NCBI GenBank assembly: GCA_902802815.1
Contig: CADCNQ010000001.1
Location: forward strand, 121,162 to 185,161
Source: an uncultured Bacteroidales bacterium
GTDB taxonomy: Bacteria; Bacteroidota; Bacteroidia; Bacteroidales; Bacteroidaceae
Direction: 5' to 3'
Length of the DNA: 64,000 nt
A model generated the notes under the pieces. It was not told the origin of the DNA. It did no database searches and was given only the letters and a program-made list of their open reading frames with translations. Made by a program: the position numbers and the translations under genes. This document shows, one piece after another, positions 26,082 to 35,365 of the stretch (position 1 is its first letter; every line of letters begins with the position of its first letter).

Positions 26082-26090
26082 CAGCCGAAA

Positions 26091-26204
26091 ATGATGCAGC
26101 ACAGGATTATACGCATGATTCTCATCATGGCGGCAGCGTTGCAGACAAGAGTATGTTCCTCTATCTGGTGGACCGGGGAGAGAAGTCGCACGGCGGCAGG
26201 GTAA
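26091..26204 (+). CDS. Possible 37-residue small protein or sRNA
   Basis: ATG 26091 lies 9 bp after a perfect -7 box, the same near-leaderless layout as the glycosidase genes at 15611 and 29736. The ORF starts MMQHRIIRMILIMAAALQTR, a basic-hydrophobic N-terminus, and stops at 26204. The second frame also stays open through 26153-26300. With no recognisable family, it may instead be a small RNA or a gene remnant. Confidence 0.3.
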   Translation: MMQHRIIRMILIMAAALQTRVCSSIWWTGERSRTAAG

Positions 26205-26274
26205 AGTTGAAATTTCGACTGGAGCGGCAAAGCCAGCATCGGCTTTACGTTTTGACAGTTAAGAATAAAAAATT

Positions 26275-26303
26275 AGGGGCCGCAGAATCTGCGACCCCTT
26301 TTC
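26275..26303. terminator. Bidirectional terminator between the small transcript and the outer-membrane protein gene
   Basis: GGGG-CCGCAG...CTGCG-A-CCCC hairpin with TTTT on the plus side and TAATTTTTT on the minus side. It ends both the minus-strand cstA-OMP operon and the plus-strand transcript from 26074. Confidence 0.7.
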
Positions 26304-26320
26304 AACTTTCAACTTACAAC

Positions 26321-26797
26321 TTACCAATATACAGCAACGCCAAGTTTCAGGCCGAAACCGCTACCGTTGCTCCAGTCGTTGCAGCAGAGATCGGCATAGA
26401 CAGAAGGCTCAACGCTGATGTAGTGGTTCAGATAGAAGCAGTAGCCCGCTTCGGGAACAAACTGGAACCAGTTGTAAGGTTCACCCTTGTGCTCATACTG
26501 CATGCCGAGACCAGTGAATATGCCGCACTTCTTGAAATAGTAGCGGGCGCCCAAGTTGAGCTTGAAGGCATTGTAGCCATCAACATGCTGATAAGCTGCG
26601 CCGGCACGCAGCATCCAACTGTTCTCAATGAAGTAGCCGTAGTCGCCGCCGAAACCGAAATTAAACTTATCCGTACCATTGTAGCCGATACCGAGACCGG
26701 AGAGGTAGGTGTTGCCATACTGAGTACCCTTCTCAAACTGTGCGTTCGCATTCACGGAAGCCAACACCAGAAGCAATGCAAAAAGAACTTTTTTCAT
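26321..26797 (-). CDS. Small outer-membrane beta-barrel protein
   Basis: 158 residues with signal peptide MKKVLFALLLVLASVNANAQ. The mature part alternates aromatic and small residues in short strands (YLSGLGIGYNGTDKFNFGFG, FKLNLGARYYF, GFGLKLGVAVYW) and ends in Trp after an alternating strand, the usual C-terminal signal of outer-membrane barrels. About eight strands can be counted, an OmpA-like small barrel without periplasmic domain. It follows the second cstA gene by 31 bp and is probably in the same operon. Confidence 0.82.
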   Translation of the reverse strand: MKKVLFALLLVLASVNANAQFEKGTQYGNTYLSGLGIGYNGTDKFNFGFGGDYGYFIENSWMLRAGAAYQHVDGYNAFKLNLGARYYFKKCGIFTGLGMQYEHKGEPYNWFQFVPEAGYCFYLNHYISVEPSVYADLCCNDWSNGSGFGLKLGVAVYW

Positions 26798-26828
26798 AGC
26801 AGATTAATTTTAGTTTTTTATATAGTTG

Positions 26829-28199
26829 TTAAAGAATATTCAAATGGAATCCTTCAGGAGCAACAAGTATATAGAGCACCGACACCACCGTCATGAAGAC
26901 AGCGGGGATAAGTGCTATCCAAAAGCATTTCCCCTTCCGATACAGCCACACAGTGGCCGTCCACAGCATTATCATAGCCATCGTCTGATTGGTCCACGCA
27001 AAATAACGCCACAGCGCGTAGAAGTCCATCATCATGACAAATGATGCTATCACAAAGAGAGGTAGGGAAAGAATAATGCGGCGCAGGAATGTGTGCTGCC
27101 TCATATGGAGGAAATCGGCCGCAATGAGACGCGCGCTGCGGAAAGCAGTATCACCGCTGGTGATGGGAGCTGCTACAACACCCAGCACAGCAAGTACGGC
27201 ACCGGCTGTACCAAGCCAGTGGGTGCAAATCGTACGAACCACCACACTTGGATTACCCATTGACATCAGTTTGAAATAGGCCGAACCCTGTCCGGGCAAC
27301 GTGTCTGCGAATTTGATGGAAGCTGCAGCCCATATCATTGCTACGATGCCCTCCATAATCATTGCACCGTAGAATACCGGACGACCGTAGCGCTCGTTCT
27401 TCAGGCAGCGCGACATGAGAGGCGACTGCGTGGCATGAAATCCGCTGATTGCACCACAGGCTATCGTCACACAAACCATTGGGAAGATGGGCACACTGAG
27501 AGGGTGGAGGTTGGCGGGATTATGGTTGACGAGAAATCCTTCATTGATTTCCGGCGTGTGACCTGGCATCACATAAATGCAAACCCCTACTCCGACGGCC
27601 ATCAGAAGCAAGGCCAAACCGAAGACAGGGTATGCACGGCCGATAACTTTGTCGATAGGCAGGAGTGTGGCAAGAATAAAATAGGCAAAGATAATGGTCA
27701 CCCAGAAGTTCGTAGAAAACCACCATCCCTGCGACGGCACAAGACTGTTGAGCAGAGCGGCAGGAGTGATGACAAACACCGTGCCTACCCCCACGAGAAG
27801 CACCAAGGAAAGCACGCGCATAGCCTGGCGCATGGCATCACCGAGTTCATCGCCCACGATTTCAGGCAACGAGGCTCCGCCCTTACGGACACTTATCATG
27901 CCGCAAAGGTAGTCATGCACAGCTCCGGCGAAAATGCATCCGAAGACAATCCATACATAGGCAATAGGGCCGAAGAGTATGCCCATGATAGCTCCGAATA
28001 TGGGACCTGTACCTGCAATATTGAGGAACTGTATCAGGAACACCCTCCATGTGGGCAGCGGCATGTAATCCACACCGTCGCGTTTTGTGTCGCAAGGCAT
28101 TGCGGCATCAACTTTTGCTCCGAAAATACGCTCTACGAAGGCTCCGTAAAAGAGATAGCCCAAGAGCAGTATGACAAGAGCACCGGTAAACGTTATCAT
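26829..28199 (-). CDS. cstA: Carbon starvation protein A family transporter (copy 1)
   Basis: 456 residues, many transmembrane helices. Family motifs: FVERIFGAKVDAAMPCDTKRDGVDY, QFLNIAGTGPIFGAIMGILFGP, and GFHATQSPLMSRCLKNERYGR. The family imports peptides or pyruvate during carbon limitation. It is shorter than the roughly 700-residue E. coli protein, as is usual in Bacteroidetes. Its ATG overlaps the stop of the upstream copy (28196) by four bases; a tandem pair in one operon suggests either two specificities or a heteromer. Confidence 0.92.
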   Translation of the reverse strand: MITFTGALVILLLGYLFYGAFVERIFGAKVDAAMPCDTKRDGVDYMPLPTWRVFLIQFLNIAGTGPIFGAIMGILFGPIAYVWIVFGCIFAGAVHDYLCGMISVRKGGASLPEIVGDELGDAMRQAMRVLSLVLLVGVGTVFVITPAALLNSLVPSQGWWFSTNFWVTIIFAYFILATLLPIDKVIGRAYPVFGLALLLMAVGVGVCIYVMPGHTPEINEGFLVNHNPANLHPLSVPIFPMVCVTIACGAISGFHATQSPLMSRCLKNERYGRPVFYGAMIMEGIVAMIWAAASIKFADTLPGQGSAYFKLMSMGNPSVVVRTICTHWLGTAGAVLAVLGVVAAPITSGDTAFRSARLIAADFLHMRQHTFLRRIILSLPLFVIASFVMMMDFYALWRYFAWTNQTMAMIMLWTATVWLYRKGKCFWIALIPAVFMTVVSVLYILVAPEGFHLNIL

Positions 28200-29671
28200 T
28201 TTCTAAACTGATATTTAAGGAACATAGCTGTGGTAAGAAGCGTGAAGGCGCCACCGATTAAATAGCCCCACACAGGTTGCATACCAAAACCGTTATCATA
28301 ATCTATGAGAATAAAGCAGGCACTCACGCTGCACATGAACACCGCCGGAACGAAAGCAATCAGCCATGAATACTTGGGCAAAAATCCTCCGCCGTCTGTG
28401 CGATGACGCAGCCAGTGTGCAATGGTGAAGAATGTAAAGGTGGCCAACACCTGATTGAACCAACTGACATAGAGCCACAGCACTTTGAAACTGGACACAT
28501 TCAGCATCATCACAGCCACCAGAAAGAGTGGCACCGACAATAAGATGCGACGCAGGATGGTCTTCTGCCCGTAGCCGCTGAAATCAGCCAGAATGAGACG
28601 CGCAGCACGGAAGGCACTGCCGCCCGTACTGATAGGAGCAGCCACGATGCCGAGCACGGCAAGCACAAGACCGGCCGTGCCAAGCCAGTCGCGGCACATC
28701 ATATCCACCACAACGGCAGGATTCACCTTCTGAGTGCCACCCGCAGACATCATATCGTAGAGATGCTGATAACTTCCCGCATACTTTATCGATGCCGCAG
28801 CCCATATCAAAGCCACTACACCTTCTGTGACCATTGCACCATAGAAGCAGCGCAGGCCGTATTTTTCATTCTTCAGACAGCGGCCCATCATAGGCGACTG
28901 TGTGGCATGGAATCCGCTCACTGCTCCGCAGGCTATAGTGATAAAGAGGGCCGGGAAGAGAGGCGTCACTCCCTCGCGAACGGGGTAATGGTCAGAGAAA
29001 GCTGTTGAAAAAGACGGAACGGTACCAGGCTCAGTAAATATACCGACACCAATGAGCACCGCCATCACCAGCAAGGCTACACCAAAGACGGGATATATGT
29101 TGCCCATTATCTTGCTCACGGAAAAAATTGTGACACAGAGATAGAATGCGAACATGAGCACCGTCCAGAAGAGATTGGACGTAAGCAATGCCGAAGATGT
29201 GAATGAAGACATCAGATGAGTCATCAATCCCGCAGGAATCATGATGAACGAAGCACCGACACACACCATCAGCACCAGTGTCACAACACGCATCACAAGG
29301 CGGCAGGAACTGCCCAGCTCATCACCTATTATCTCCGGCAGAGATGCACCGCCGCGACGTATGCTTATCATACCGGCCATATAATCGTGCATCGCACCGC
29401 CGAGCAAACATCCAAACACTATCCACAAGAATGCGGCAGGACCATATAGAATACCCATAAGGGCTCCGAAAATAGGACCAGTGCCGGCAATATTGAGGAA
29501 TTGCACCGTATATACTTTCCACGTGGGCATAGGAATGAAATCAACACCATCCCGATGCGTGTCGCAAGGCATGGGACGACGCTCATCTACACCGAACACT
29601 TTTTCGACAAAAGTGCCGTAGATGAAGTAGCCAGCCAGCAAAACTACCAGAGAAATGATAAAACTCGCCAT
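28196..29671 (-). CDS. cstA: Carbon starvation protein A family transporter (copy 2)
   Basis: 491 residues from ATG 29671. The open frame extends further upstream but runs over the divergent promoters and into the next gene, so that extension is spurious. It shares FVEKVFGVDERRPMPCDTHRDGVDF, QFLNIAGTGPIFGALMGILYGP and GFHATQSPMMGRCLKNEKYG with the downstream copy; the two are clearly paralogues. It heads a three-gene operon (cstA, cstA, outer-membrane barrel) with a -7 box at 29703-29710. Confidence 0.92.
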   Translation of the reverse strand: MASFIISLVVLLAGYFIYGTFVEKVFGVDERRPMPCDTHRDGVDFIPMPTWKVYTVQFLNIAGTGPIFGALMGILYGPAAFLWIVFGCLLGGAMHDYMAGMISIRRGGASLPEIIGDELGSSCRLVMRVVTLVLMVCVGASFIMIPAGLMTHLMSSFTSSALLTSNLFWTVLMFAFYLCVTIFSVSKIMGNIYPVFGVALLVMAVLIGVGIFTEPGTVPSFSTAFSDHYPVREGVTPLFPALFITIACGAVSGFHATQSPMMGRCLKNEKYGLRCFYGAMVTEGVVALIWAAASIKYAGSYQHLYDMMSAGGTQKVNPAVVVDMMCRDWLGTAGLVLAVLGIVAAPISTGGSAFRAARLILADFSGYGQKTILRRILLSVPLFLVAVMMLNVSSFKVLWLYVSWFNQVLATFTFFTIAHWLRHRTDGGGFLPKYSWLIAFVPAVFMCSVSACFILIDYDNGFGMQPVWGYLIGGAFTLLTTAMFLKYQFRK

Positions 29672-29702
29672 TATTCTGTGACGTATTTTTCTTATTCGGG
29701 CG

Positions 29703-29730
29703 CAAAGATACGAAAAATTTTGTACCTTTG
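29703..29730. promoter_or_regulatory. Back-to-back promoters for cstA (minus) and glycosidase (plus)
   Basis: TATCTTTG on the minus strand at 29703-29710 and TACCTTTG on the plus strand at 29723-29730, only 12 bp apart. The two transcripts must compete for the same stretch of DNA. Confidence 0.6.
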
Positions 29731-29735
29731 CCCAC

Positions 29736-31145
29736 GTGAAAAGAATAATTCTCGCCTTATTAAGCATTTTTTCGCTCTGCGCCCATGCACAGGACGTTGA
29801 GCAGGTTCTTCCTTTCGCCCTCAACGCACCTAAGCACGAAGTGCGAGGAGTGTGGCTCACTACACTTTGGGGACTCGATTGGCCTAAAACACGCGGCACG
29901 GGAAGCGCTGTGGCAGAAAAGCAGAAAGCTGACCTGTGCAGCATACTCGACGAACTGAGCAGAGACGGCATCAACACCGTATTCCTACAGACACGCGTAC
30001 GAGGCACAGTGATATATCCCTCGAAGATAGAACCCTGGGATGCCTGCTTCACAGGAACAGAAGGCAAGGCTCCGAGCTACGACCCTCTGGCTTTCGCCAT
30101 AGAGGAATGCCACAAGAGAGGTATGGAACTGCATGCGTGGGTGGTGACGCTGCCGATGGGCAAGACACAGAGCGCGAAGACTGTGCGGGCAATGCGTCTG
30201 ATACGCCACGAAGGAGCCTATTATATGGACCCCACCCGCCCTGAAACAGCCTATTACATCGCAAATGTCTGCCGTGAGATAGTAACAAACTACGATGTGG
30301 ACGGTATACATTTCGACTACATACGTTATCCCGAGCACTTCGCCAGAAAACGCCAGAATCCCGCTCTCATCACCCATATCGTAGAGGAAAGCAACAAAGC
30401 CATCAAGGCGCTGAAACCGTGGGTGCGCTTCTCCTGTTCACCCATCGGAAAGGCAGGCGACCTGGCACGGCAGAGCGCTAAAGGATGGTCGGCAGAAGCT
30501 GTGGGACAGGAAGCAGTGAAGTGGCTTCGTACGGGACTGATGGATATGCTCTGCCCGATGATGTATTTCAAGGGCGACATCTTCTTCCCCTTTGCCGCCG
30601 ACTGGCAGGAAAGGAGTCCCGAAAGAGGCATCGTTGCTCCCGGTATGGGAATATACTTCCTTTCACCGCAGGAAAAGAACTGGCCGTTGGAGGAGGTTAC
30701 GCGCGAACTCTCGTTCCTGCGCCACATGGGACTGGGCGGTGCGGTATATTTCCGTGAGCGCTTCCTTGCCGACAACGTGAAGGGACTGCGCACATGGCTC
30801 CGCAACCAATACTACACGGCTCCGGCTCTCCTGCCTCCGATGGAGGCCGCAGGAGAAGCAGAAAAGCCCCATCTCATCGGCACAAGTTGGGACGGCACAC
30901 AGGGCATCATCAGAGTGACTGGCGGCAGCCGTTACGTGCTCTACGCCAGCGAGAGCGACACCATAGACATCACCGATGCCTCCAACATCGTGAAGATAGT
31001 ATATGCCGACAGTGACAAGTCGCACCCCACCGACATACGCTACGATATGCTCTCCGCACGGGCTTTCTCGCTGCGCTTCGCCGTCACCGCTCTCGACCGC
31101 TACGGACACGAGAGTGAGCCCGTCATGGTGGAACCGCAACGGTAA
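29736..31145 (+). CDS. Secreted glycoside hydrolase-like protein (GHL10/DUF187), second copy
   Basis: 469 residues from a GTG start five bases after the -7 box; the resulting signal peptide MKRIILALLSIFSLCAHAQ supports the choice and implies an essentially leaderless mRNA. Hallmarks as in the paralogue at 15611: VRGVWLTTLWGLDWP, LSRDGINTVFLQTRVRGTVIY, HKRGMELHAWVV, YDVDGIHFDYIRYPE (likely catalytic Asp) and a C-terminal fibronectin-III-like domain. Envelope or glycan hydrolysis is likely; substrate unknown. The large peptidase-like gene follows 32 bp downstream. Confidence 0.88.
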   Translation: MKRIILALLSIFSLCAHAQDVEQVLPFALNAPKHEVRGVWLTTLWGLDWPKTRGTGSAVAEKQKADLCSILDELSRDGINTVFLQTRVRGTVIYPSKIEPWDACFTGTEGKAPSYDPLAFAIEECHKRGMELHAWVVTLPMGKTQSAKTVRAMRLIRHEGAYYMDPTRPETAYYIANVCREIVTNYDVDGIHFDYIRYPEHFARKRQNPALITHIVEESNKAIKALKPWVRFSCSPIGKAGDLARQSAKGWSAEAVGQEAVKWLRTGLMDMLCPMMYFKGDIFFPFAADWQERSPERGIVAPGMGIYFLSPQEKNWPLEEVTRELSFLRHMGLGGAVYFRERFLADNVKGLRTWLRNQYYTAPALLPPMEAAGEAEKPHLIGTSWDGTQGIIRVTGGSRYVLYASESDTIDITDASNIVKIVYADSDKSHPTDIRYDMLSARAFSLRFAVTALDRYGHESEPVMVEPQR

Positions 31146-31177
31146 AACTACAAAAAACAACCATAAAAAAACACAAT

Positions 31178-34100
31178 ATGAAGAATAATGTACTCATAAA
31201 GGGCATCTGCCTCATCGTCGCTGCTGTTGCTATATCTGTAACGGTTTCTGCAGAGATAGACATCACGAGCCGATTCCTCAAGAACTACAGTTTCGACAAC
31301 CATTTCGACCACAAGTCCGGTGAGACCACTACTGTATCTCAGGAACTGAACAGCGTGAGAGGATGGACGTCGGATCTAAGTGCCAACTACACCATCCTTG
31401 GCGTATACGAATACGGCTTCAAGGGAAGAATTAACGGAACCGCAATGCCCACAAGCGGTTACGAGGAATCAACAGGCGGTGCACTGGCAGTATCAACTGG
31501 ATGGGGACAGACGTTCTACCTCTATCAGGAAGTGACGCTTCCCGCAGGAGAATACACCATTTCTGCTCCCACATACAATATGAGAACCGTTGTGAACGGT
31601 GTCTCTGGACTCGCATGGATACCTAACACGGGTACCGCAGTGACATCCGAACTGACCTCATATCCATCGAAAGTGTGGACGACAGATTGTATCAATGTCA
31701 AACTGACAAAACAAACCAAGGGCAAGATACGGATAGGCTATAAGGCTGCAGCCAACGCTTCGACAAATTCTGCAAATATCCTCATAGACAATGTGAAAAT
31801 TACCACAACAAAGATGACGGTCTCGAAGAGAACCGTAATTGCTTCCGCCAAATCGCTCTACGGCAATGGTACCGGCAACGGAGCCGAAGAACTGAAGGCT
31901 GTATGGGATGCCACACAAGCCACCTTCGACAACACAGAAGCAAGCGACGAGGATATTATCATCGCATACTACAACTTACTGGATGCATGCGAACTGTATC
32001 GCCAGAGAAATGCTTCCGAGGAAAAACCGCTCAACCGCACAAGCTACATCGTCAATCCTTCGTTTGAGACAAATGGTACGAGCGGATGGGAAATTCGCAA
32101 CCTCAACCTACAAAGCAACAGTGTTTTTAACAAAAAAGACGGGACGTATTACGCAGAAACGTGGGTGAATATTGGAGACAGAATCGGTGAAGCATCCGCA
32201 TCACAAACCATCTGTTTCCTCCCACGGGGATACTATAAATTGACGGCGGCTGCGCTGCATATCCAGCAGAGCGGTAGCGGTAGCATATACAACAAAGGCG
32301 AACCACAGACAGGAGCTTTCCTGTTTGCCGGGAATACTAAAGAGGCCGTCACATCAATGAAACAGTACGACCTGAAGTTTGCCGTCGTAGAGGACGAAGA
32401 AGATGTCAAAATCGGTCTGATGACGGAAAATCCCACAGGCAATTATCTCTGTGTGGACAATTTCACACTACAGTACATCGGTATGGTGACATCCGAAGTA
32501 ATCGCAGAAGAAGTGCAGCACCTTATGGACGAGGCACAGGCATATTTTGCAAAGGGCGTGCAGAATCCCATAGCTGAAATGCTCTCCACCGCCATCGCAG
32601 CCGCACAGACTGCCCTTGCGGGCATCGGTACCGACGATGAAGGAAAAACCATATATGATGACGAAGCCCTGCTCTCAGCAAAGAAAGCACTTGAGGATGC
32701 AATCATCGACGCAAAAGCCTCGCGCGAACTCTACGACGCTCTGCAGGCACGTATCAACTACGCAGAGAAAGTGAGAGACTGGTGGGAAGGTGTCAGCCGC
32801 AAGGCTACAAGCCATGCCAACCTCGTGACCGCAATCAACACCGCAAAAGAAAAACTTACTGACTACACACTCACGGCAGCACAGCTTACCGCCGCCGCAA
32901 AAAACCTCAATACACGCATTGCTGCAGTCGACAAAAAGATATATTGCAGCACAAATGCCTGCGGTACGGACGAACAGTTGCAAGTGCCTACTAACCAATG
33001 GTGCTATGAACGTAGTATGCAGTCGAAACATTGGATACTGTTCTGGGAAGCCGGTTATGGCAAAGATGTGCCATCTGCAGTACCCGGTATTTTAGACAAC
33101 GCAGATAGAATCTTCGAACTGTACGCCAACAGCCTGGAGTTCATTACTATAAATAAAGGTACGTCGAAAACCGATACTTATAAGATGATAATCCGCTTAC
33201 GACACACCACGGAATGGGAAGCCAGCGGAAGCGGTATTGACGACCAAATCGGCCTGCTCACGCTCTCCAACGGTGCACATACTTCACGCGGCGGACAGAC
33301 TGTGGCACACGAAATCGGTCATTGTTTTCAGTATCAAACGCATTGTGACAATGGGAATTGGAACGGCTGGATGTACAACTGGGGCGCTTCTACACTGAAT
33401 GTCTTCTGGGAAATGTGTGCGCAGTGGCAGGCATATAAATACTACCCCGCCATGCAATTCGACAACGAATGGCTGTGGAATACAATCAACGGCATGCACC
33501 GTCATCCGCTCAGTGTACACCTCAGATACAACAACTACTTCATTCAAGATTACTTCTGTCACAAGCACGGCATTGGATTTCTTGGCACTTTATGGAACAA
33601 GTCGCAATACCCAGAAGATCCCCTGCAGGCATACATGCGTCTCACAATGACGGGAAACGACGACGAAAAACTTGACCAACTTAACAACGAAATGTGGGAA
33701 TATGGTGCACGCATGACAACATTCGACATAGACCCCATACGGGATTACGGTGCCGCCCGCATTAACTATCGCAGTCAGACTGCACTCACAGAGGATTCTG
33801 AAGGATTCTGGAGCCCCGATGCCGGAAACTGCATAGAGAACTTCGGCAACAATGCAATACGTCTCAATGTACCTCCAGGAACAAAGACTGTATATGCCGA
33901 ACTCATCGGCGAAGCCGGCAAAGACGGTTACACTACATATAACAAGACAAAGGCCGGATGGAAATTCGGTTTTGTAGCTCTCCGAAACAATGGCGAACGC
34001 GTCTATAGTGATATTGCTACAGCCACATACGACACCCCCCATAAGTACATTGCCTTCGACTGCCCTTCGGGATGCACGTATCTATGGCTTGTCGTAAGCG

Positions 34101-34390
34101 GAGCACCCACAGCCTACTGGACACGTGACTGGCTCTCCTGGGATGAAGAAAGCATTGCTGAGCAATGGCCTTATCGCGTGAAACTTCATCAGACCAACGT
34201 CTATGGCAACCCGAACAACAATACATATCCCACAGCCGTCACTTCTCCAAAAGCCGCAAATACGGAAAACAACATCGCTGGCAACGTATATTCCGTCAAT
34301 GGACAACTCGTACGTAAAGGCACTACATCACTGGAAGGGCTCCAAAAGGGGCTCTACGTAGTGAACGGAAAGATTGTAAGCGTAAGATAA
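31178..34390 (+). CDS. Large secreted HEIGH-motif peptidase-like protein with sugar-binding and FIVAR regions
   Basis: 1070 residues with an N-terminal signal sequence cleaved near VSA (about residue 26). Two beta-sandwich, CBM-like domains (about 30-210 and 290-430) are followed by helical FIVAR-like repeats (about 440-590). A metalloprotease-like domain then carries HEIGHCFQYQTHCDN, with zinc-ligand motif HEIGH at 711-715 and a later WEMCAQWQAY that may supply the third ligand. The C-terminus ends SVNGQLVRKG...GLYVVNGKIVSVR, a type IX-style sorting tail. The layout resembles DUF6055 and M60-like mucin peptidases, so cleavage of a glycoprotein outside the cell is plausible. The gene is co-directional with the glycosidase upstream. 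Confidence 0.82.
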   Translation: MKNNVLIKGICLIVAAVAISVTVSAEIDITSRFLKNYSFDNHFDHKSGETTTVSQELNSVRGWTSDLSANYTILGVYEYGFKGRINGTAMPTSGYEESTGGALAVSTGWGQTFYLYQEVTLPAGEYTISAPTYNMRTVVNGVSGLAWIPNTGTAVTSELTSYPSKVWTTDCINVKLTKQTKGKIRIGYKAAANASTNSANILIDNVKITTTKMTVSKRTVIASAKSLYGNGTGNGAEELKAVWDATQATFDNTEASDEDIIIAYYNLLDACELYRQRNASEEKPLNRTSYIVNPSFETNGTSGWEIRNLNLQSNSVFNKKDGTYYAETWVNIGDRIGEASASQTICFLPRGYYKLTAAALHIQQSGSGSIYNKGEPQTGAFLFAGNTKEAVTSMKQYDLKFAVVEDEEDVKIGLMTENPTGNYLCVDNFTLQYIGMVTSEVIAEEVQHLMDEAQAYFAKGVQNPIAEMLSTAIAAAQTALAGIGTDDEGKTIYDDEALLSAKKALEDAIIDAKASRELYDALQARINYAEKVRDWWEGVSRKATSHANLVTAINTAKEKLTDYTLTAAQLTAAAKNLNTRIAAVDKKIYCSTNACGTDEQLQVPTNQWCYERSMQSKHWILFWEAGYGKDVPSAVPGILDNADRIFELYANSLEFITINKGTSKTDTYKMIIRLRHTTEWEASGSGIDDQIGLLTLSNGAHTSRGGQTVAHEIGHCFQYQTHCDNGNWNGWMYNWGASTLNVFWEMCAQWQAYKYYPAMQFDNEWLWNTINGMHRHPLSVHLRYNNYFIQDYFCHKHGIGFLGTLWNKSQYPEDPLQAYMRLTMTGNDDEKLDQLNNEMWEYGARMTTFDIDPIRDYGAARINYRSQTALTEDSEGFWSPDAGNCIENFGNNAIRLNVPPGTKTVYAELIGEAGKDGYTTYNKTKAGWKFGFVALRNNGERVYSDIATATYDTPHKYIAFDCPSGCTYLWLVVSGAPTAYWTRDWLSWDEESIAEQWPYRVKLHQTNVYGNPNNNTYPTAVTSPKAANTENNIAGNVYSVNGQLVRKGTTSLEGLQKGLYVVNGKIVSVR

Positions 34391-34407
34391 CCTAAACAAG
34401 GGAATTC

Positions 34408-34629
34408 CTACTGGGCTCCCTTGTGACGATTAGCACGGGCGCGACGGATATCCGCCTTCTTATGAGCAGAGGCACTACCATGAGCACCTGTGATATACTG
34501 CTTCTTCTTGGCTTTGGTTTTCACCCTGCCCTCTTGGTTCTGACCGCTTTTGCCGGAAGTCTTACCTTTGAATGTTATACCGCCCATTATGACGGCATCA
34601 ATGTCGTCTCCACCAAACTTATTCATCAT
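34408..34629 (-). CDS. Small basic protein coupled to aroE
   Basis: 73 residues from ATG 34629 (a second ATG follows at 34626). Its start overlaps the last codons of aroE (stop at 34619) by 11 bp, a typical translational coupling. The N-terminus MMNKFGGDDIDAVIMGGITF is followed by a Gly/Lys-rich stretch and the very basic KKADIRRARANRHKGA. It has no membrane or signal region, so nucleic-acid binding is conceivable but I recognise no family. An imperfect inverted repeat (34396-34424) lies at its 3' end. Confidence 0.55.
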   Translation of the reverse strand: MMNKFGGDDIDAVIMGGITFKGKTSGKSGQNQEGRVKTKAKKKQYITGAHGSASAHKKADIRRARANRHKGAQ

Positions 34630-35362
34630 CGTCCGTATTCCAAAATTTCCACGAAGCCAGCGCCTGCAGACGGAGCATTTCAAGTCCGTTCTTCACCATA
34701 GCACCGGCCGCACTACCTTTTATCATAAAAAGTGTCTCCGAGGGATTATACACCAAATCATACAGCAGATAGCGACTGGTGAGCATCTCATATGGGATAT
34801 TCGGGCACTCATCAATATTCGGATACATCCCCACAGGACTGCAATTCACAATCACTTCGTGTGCCGCCATCACCTCCGAAGTCAAATCCTCGTAGCAGAG
34901 GACGCGCTCTTCCCGATGACGACTCACCTGCGTAGGTTCTATCCCAAGACGCAGCAAACCTACCCACACTGCTTTGGAAGCCCCTCCACTACCCAAAACG
35001 AGAGCACGGCGATGGTGAGATTTCAGTAGCGGACGAATACTATCCATGAAACCTATAACATCGCTGTTGTAGCCCTTCAGATGCCCTTCACGGATACGTA
35101 TCACATTCACAGCACCTATCTCAGCAGCATCCGGGGATATTTCGTCAAGAAGAGGAATGATTGCCTGCTTATGAGGAATGGTGCAATTGAGACCACGAAG
35201 CATCGGGCGCTCCTTCACCACGTCAAGCAACTGACAGGCATTCTCAATCTCAAAATTCAAATATTCCGCCTCGATATGATGCTCCGGGAAGAAATCCTCA
35301 TTGAAGAAACGCCTTGAGAAACTGTGCCCCAAAGGAAATCCTATCAAACCGTATTGATCCAT
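34619..35362 (-). CDS. aroE: Shikimate dehydrogenase
   Basis: 247 residues. Reduces 3-dehydroshikimate with NADPH. Substrate Ser pair in GFPLGHSFSRRFF (Ser14 and Ser16), catalytic Lys in GLNCTIPHKQAI, nucleotide loop VLGSGGASKAV, and VNCSPVGMYP. Slightly shorter than the usual 270 residues, as common in Bacteroidetes. Three bases downstream of the DUF5715-like gene. Confidence 0.95.
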   Translation of the reverse strand: MDQYGLIGFPLGHSFSRRFFNEDFFPEHHIEAEYLNFEIENACQLLDVVKERPMLRGLNCTIPHKQAIIPLLDEISPDAAEIGAVNVIRIREGHLKGYNSDVIGFMDSIRPLLKSHHRRALVLGSGGASKAVWVGLLRLGIEPTQVSRHREERVLCYEDLTSEVMAAHEVIVNCSPVGMYPNIDECPNIPYEMLTSRYLLYDLVYNPSETLFMIKGSAAGAMVKNGLEMLRLQALASWKFWNTDDDE

Positions 35363-35365
35363 AAA

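Noticed and set aside
28196..30067. Long N-terminal extension of the second cstA copy
   Set aside because: The extension crosses two divergent -7 boxes and the start of the 29736 gene; the family motif order begins at ATG 29671.
34396..34424. Terminator between the peptidase and the small basic gene
   Set aside because: 8-bp inverted repeat without a T-run on either strand, and half of it is coding.
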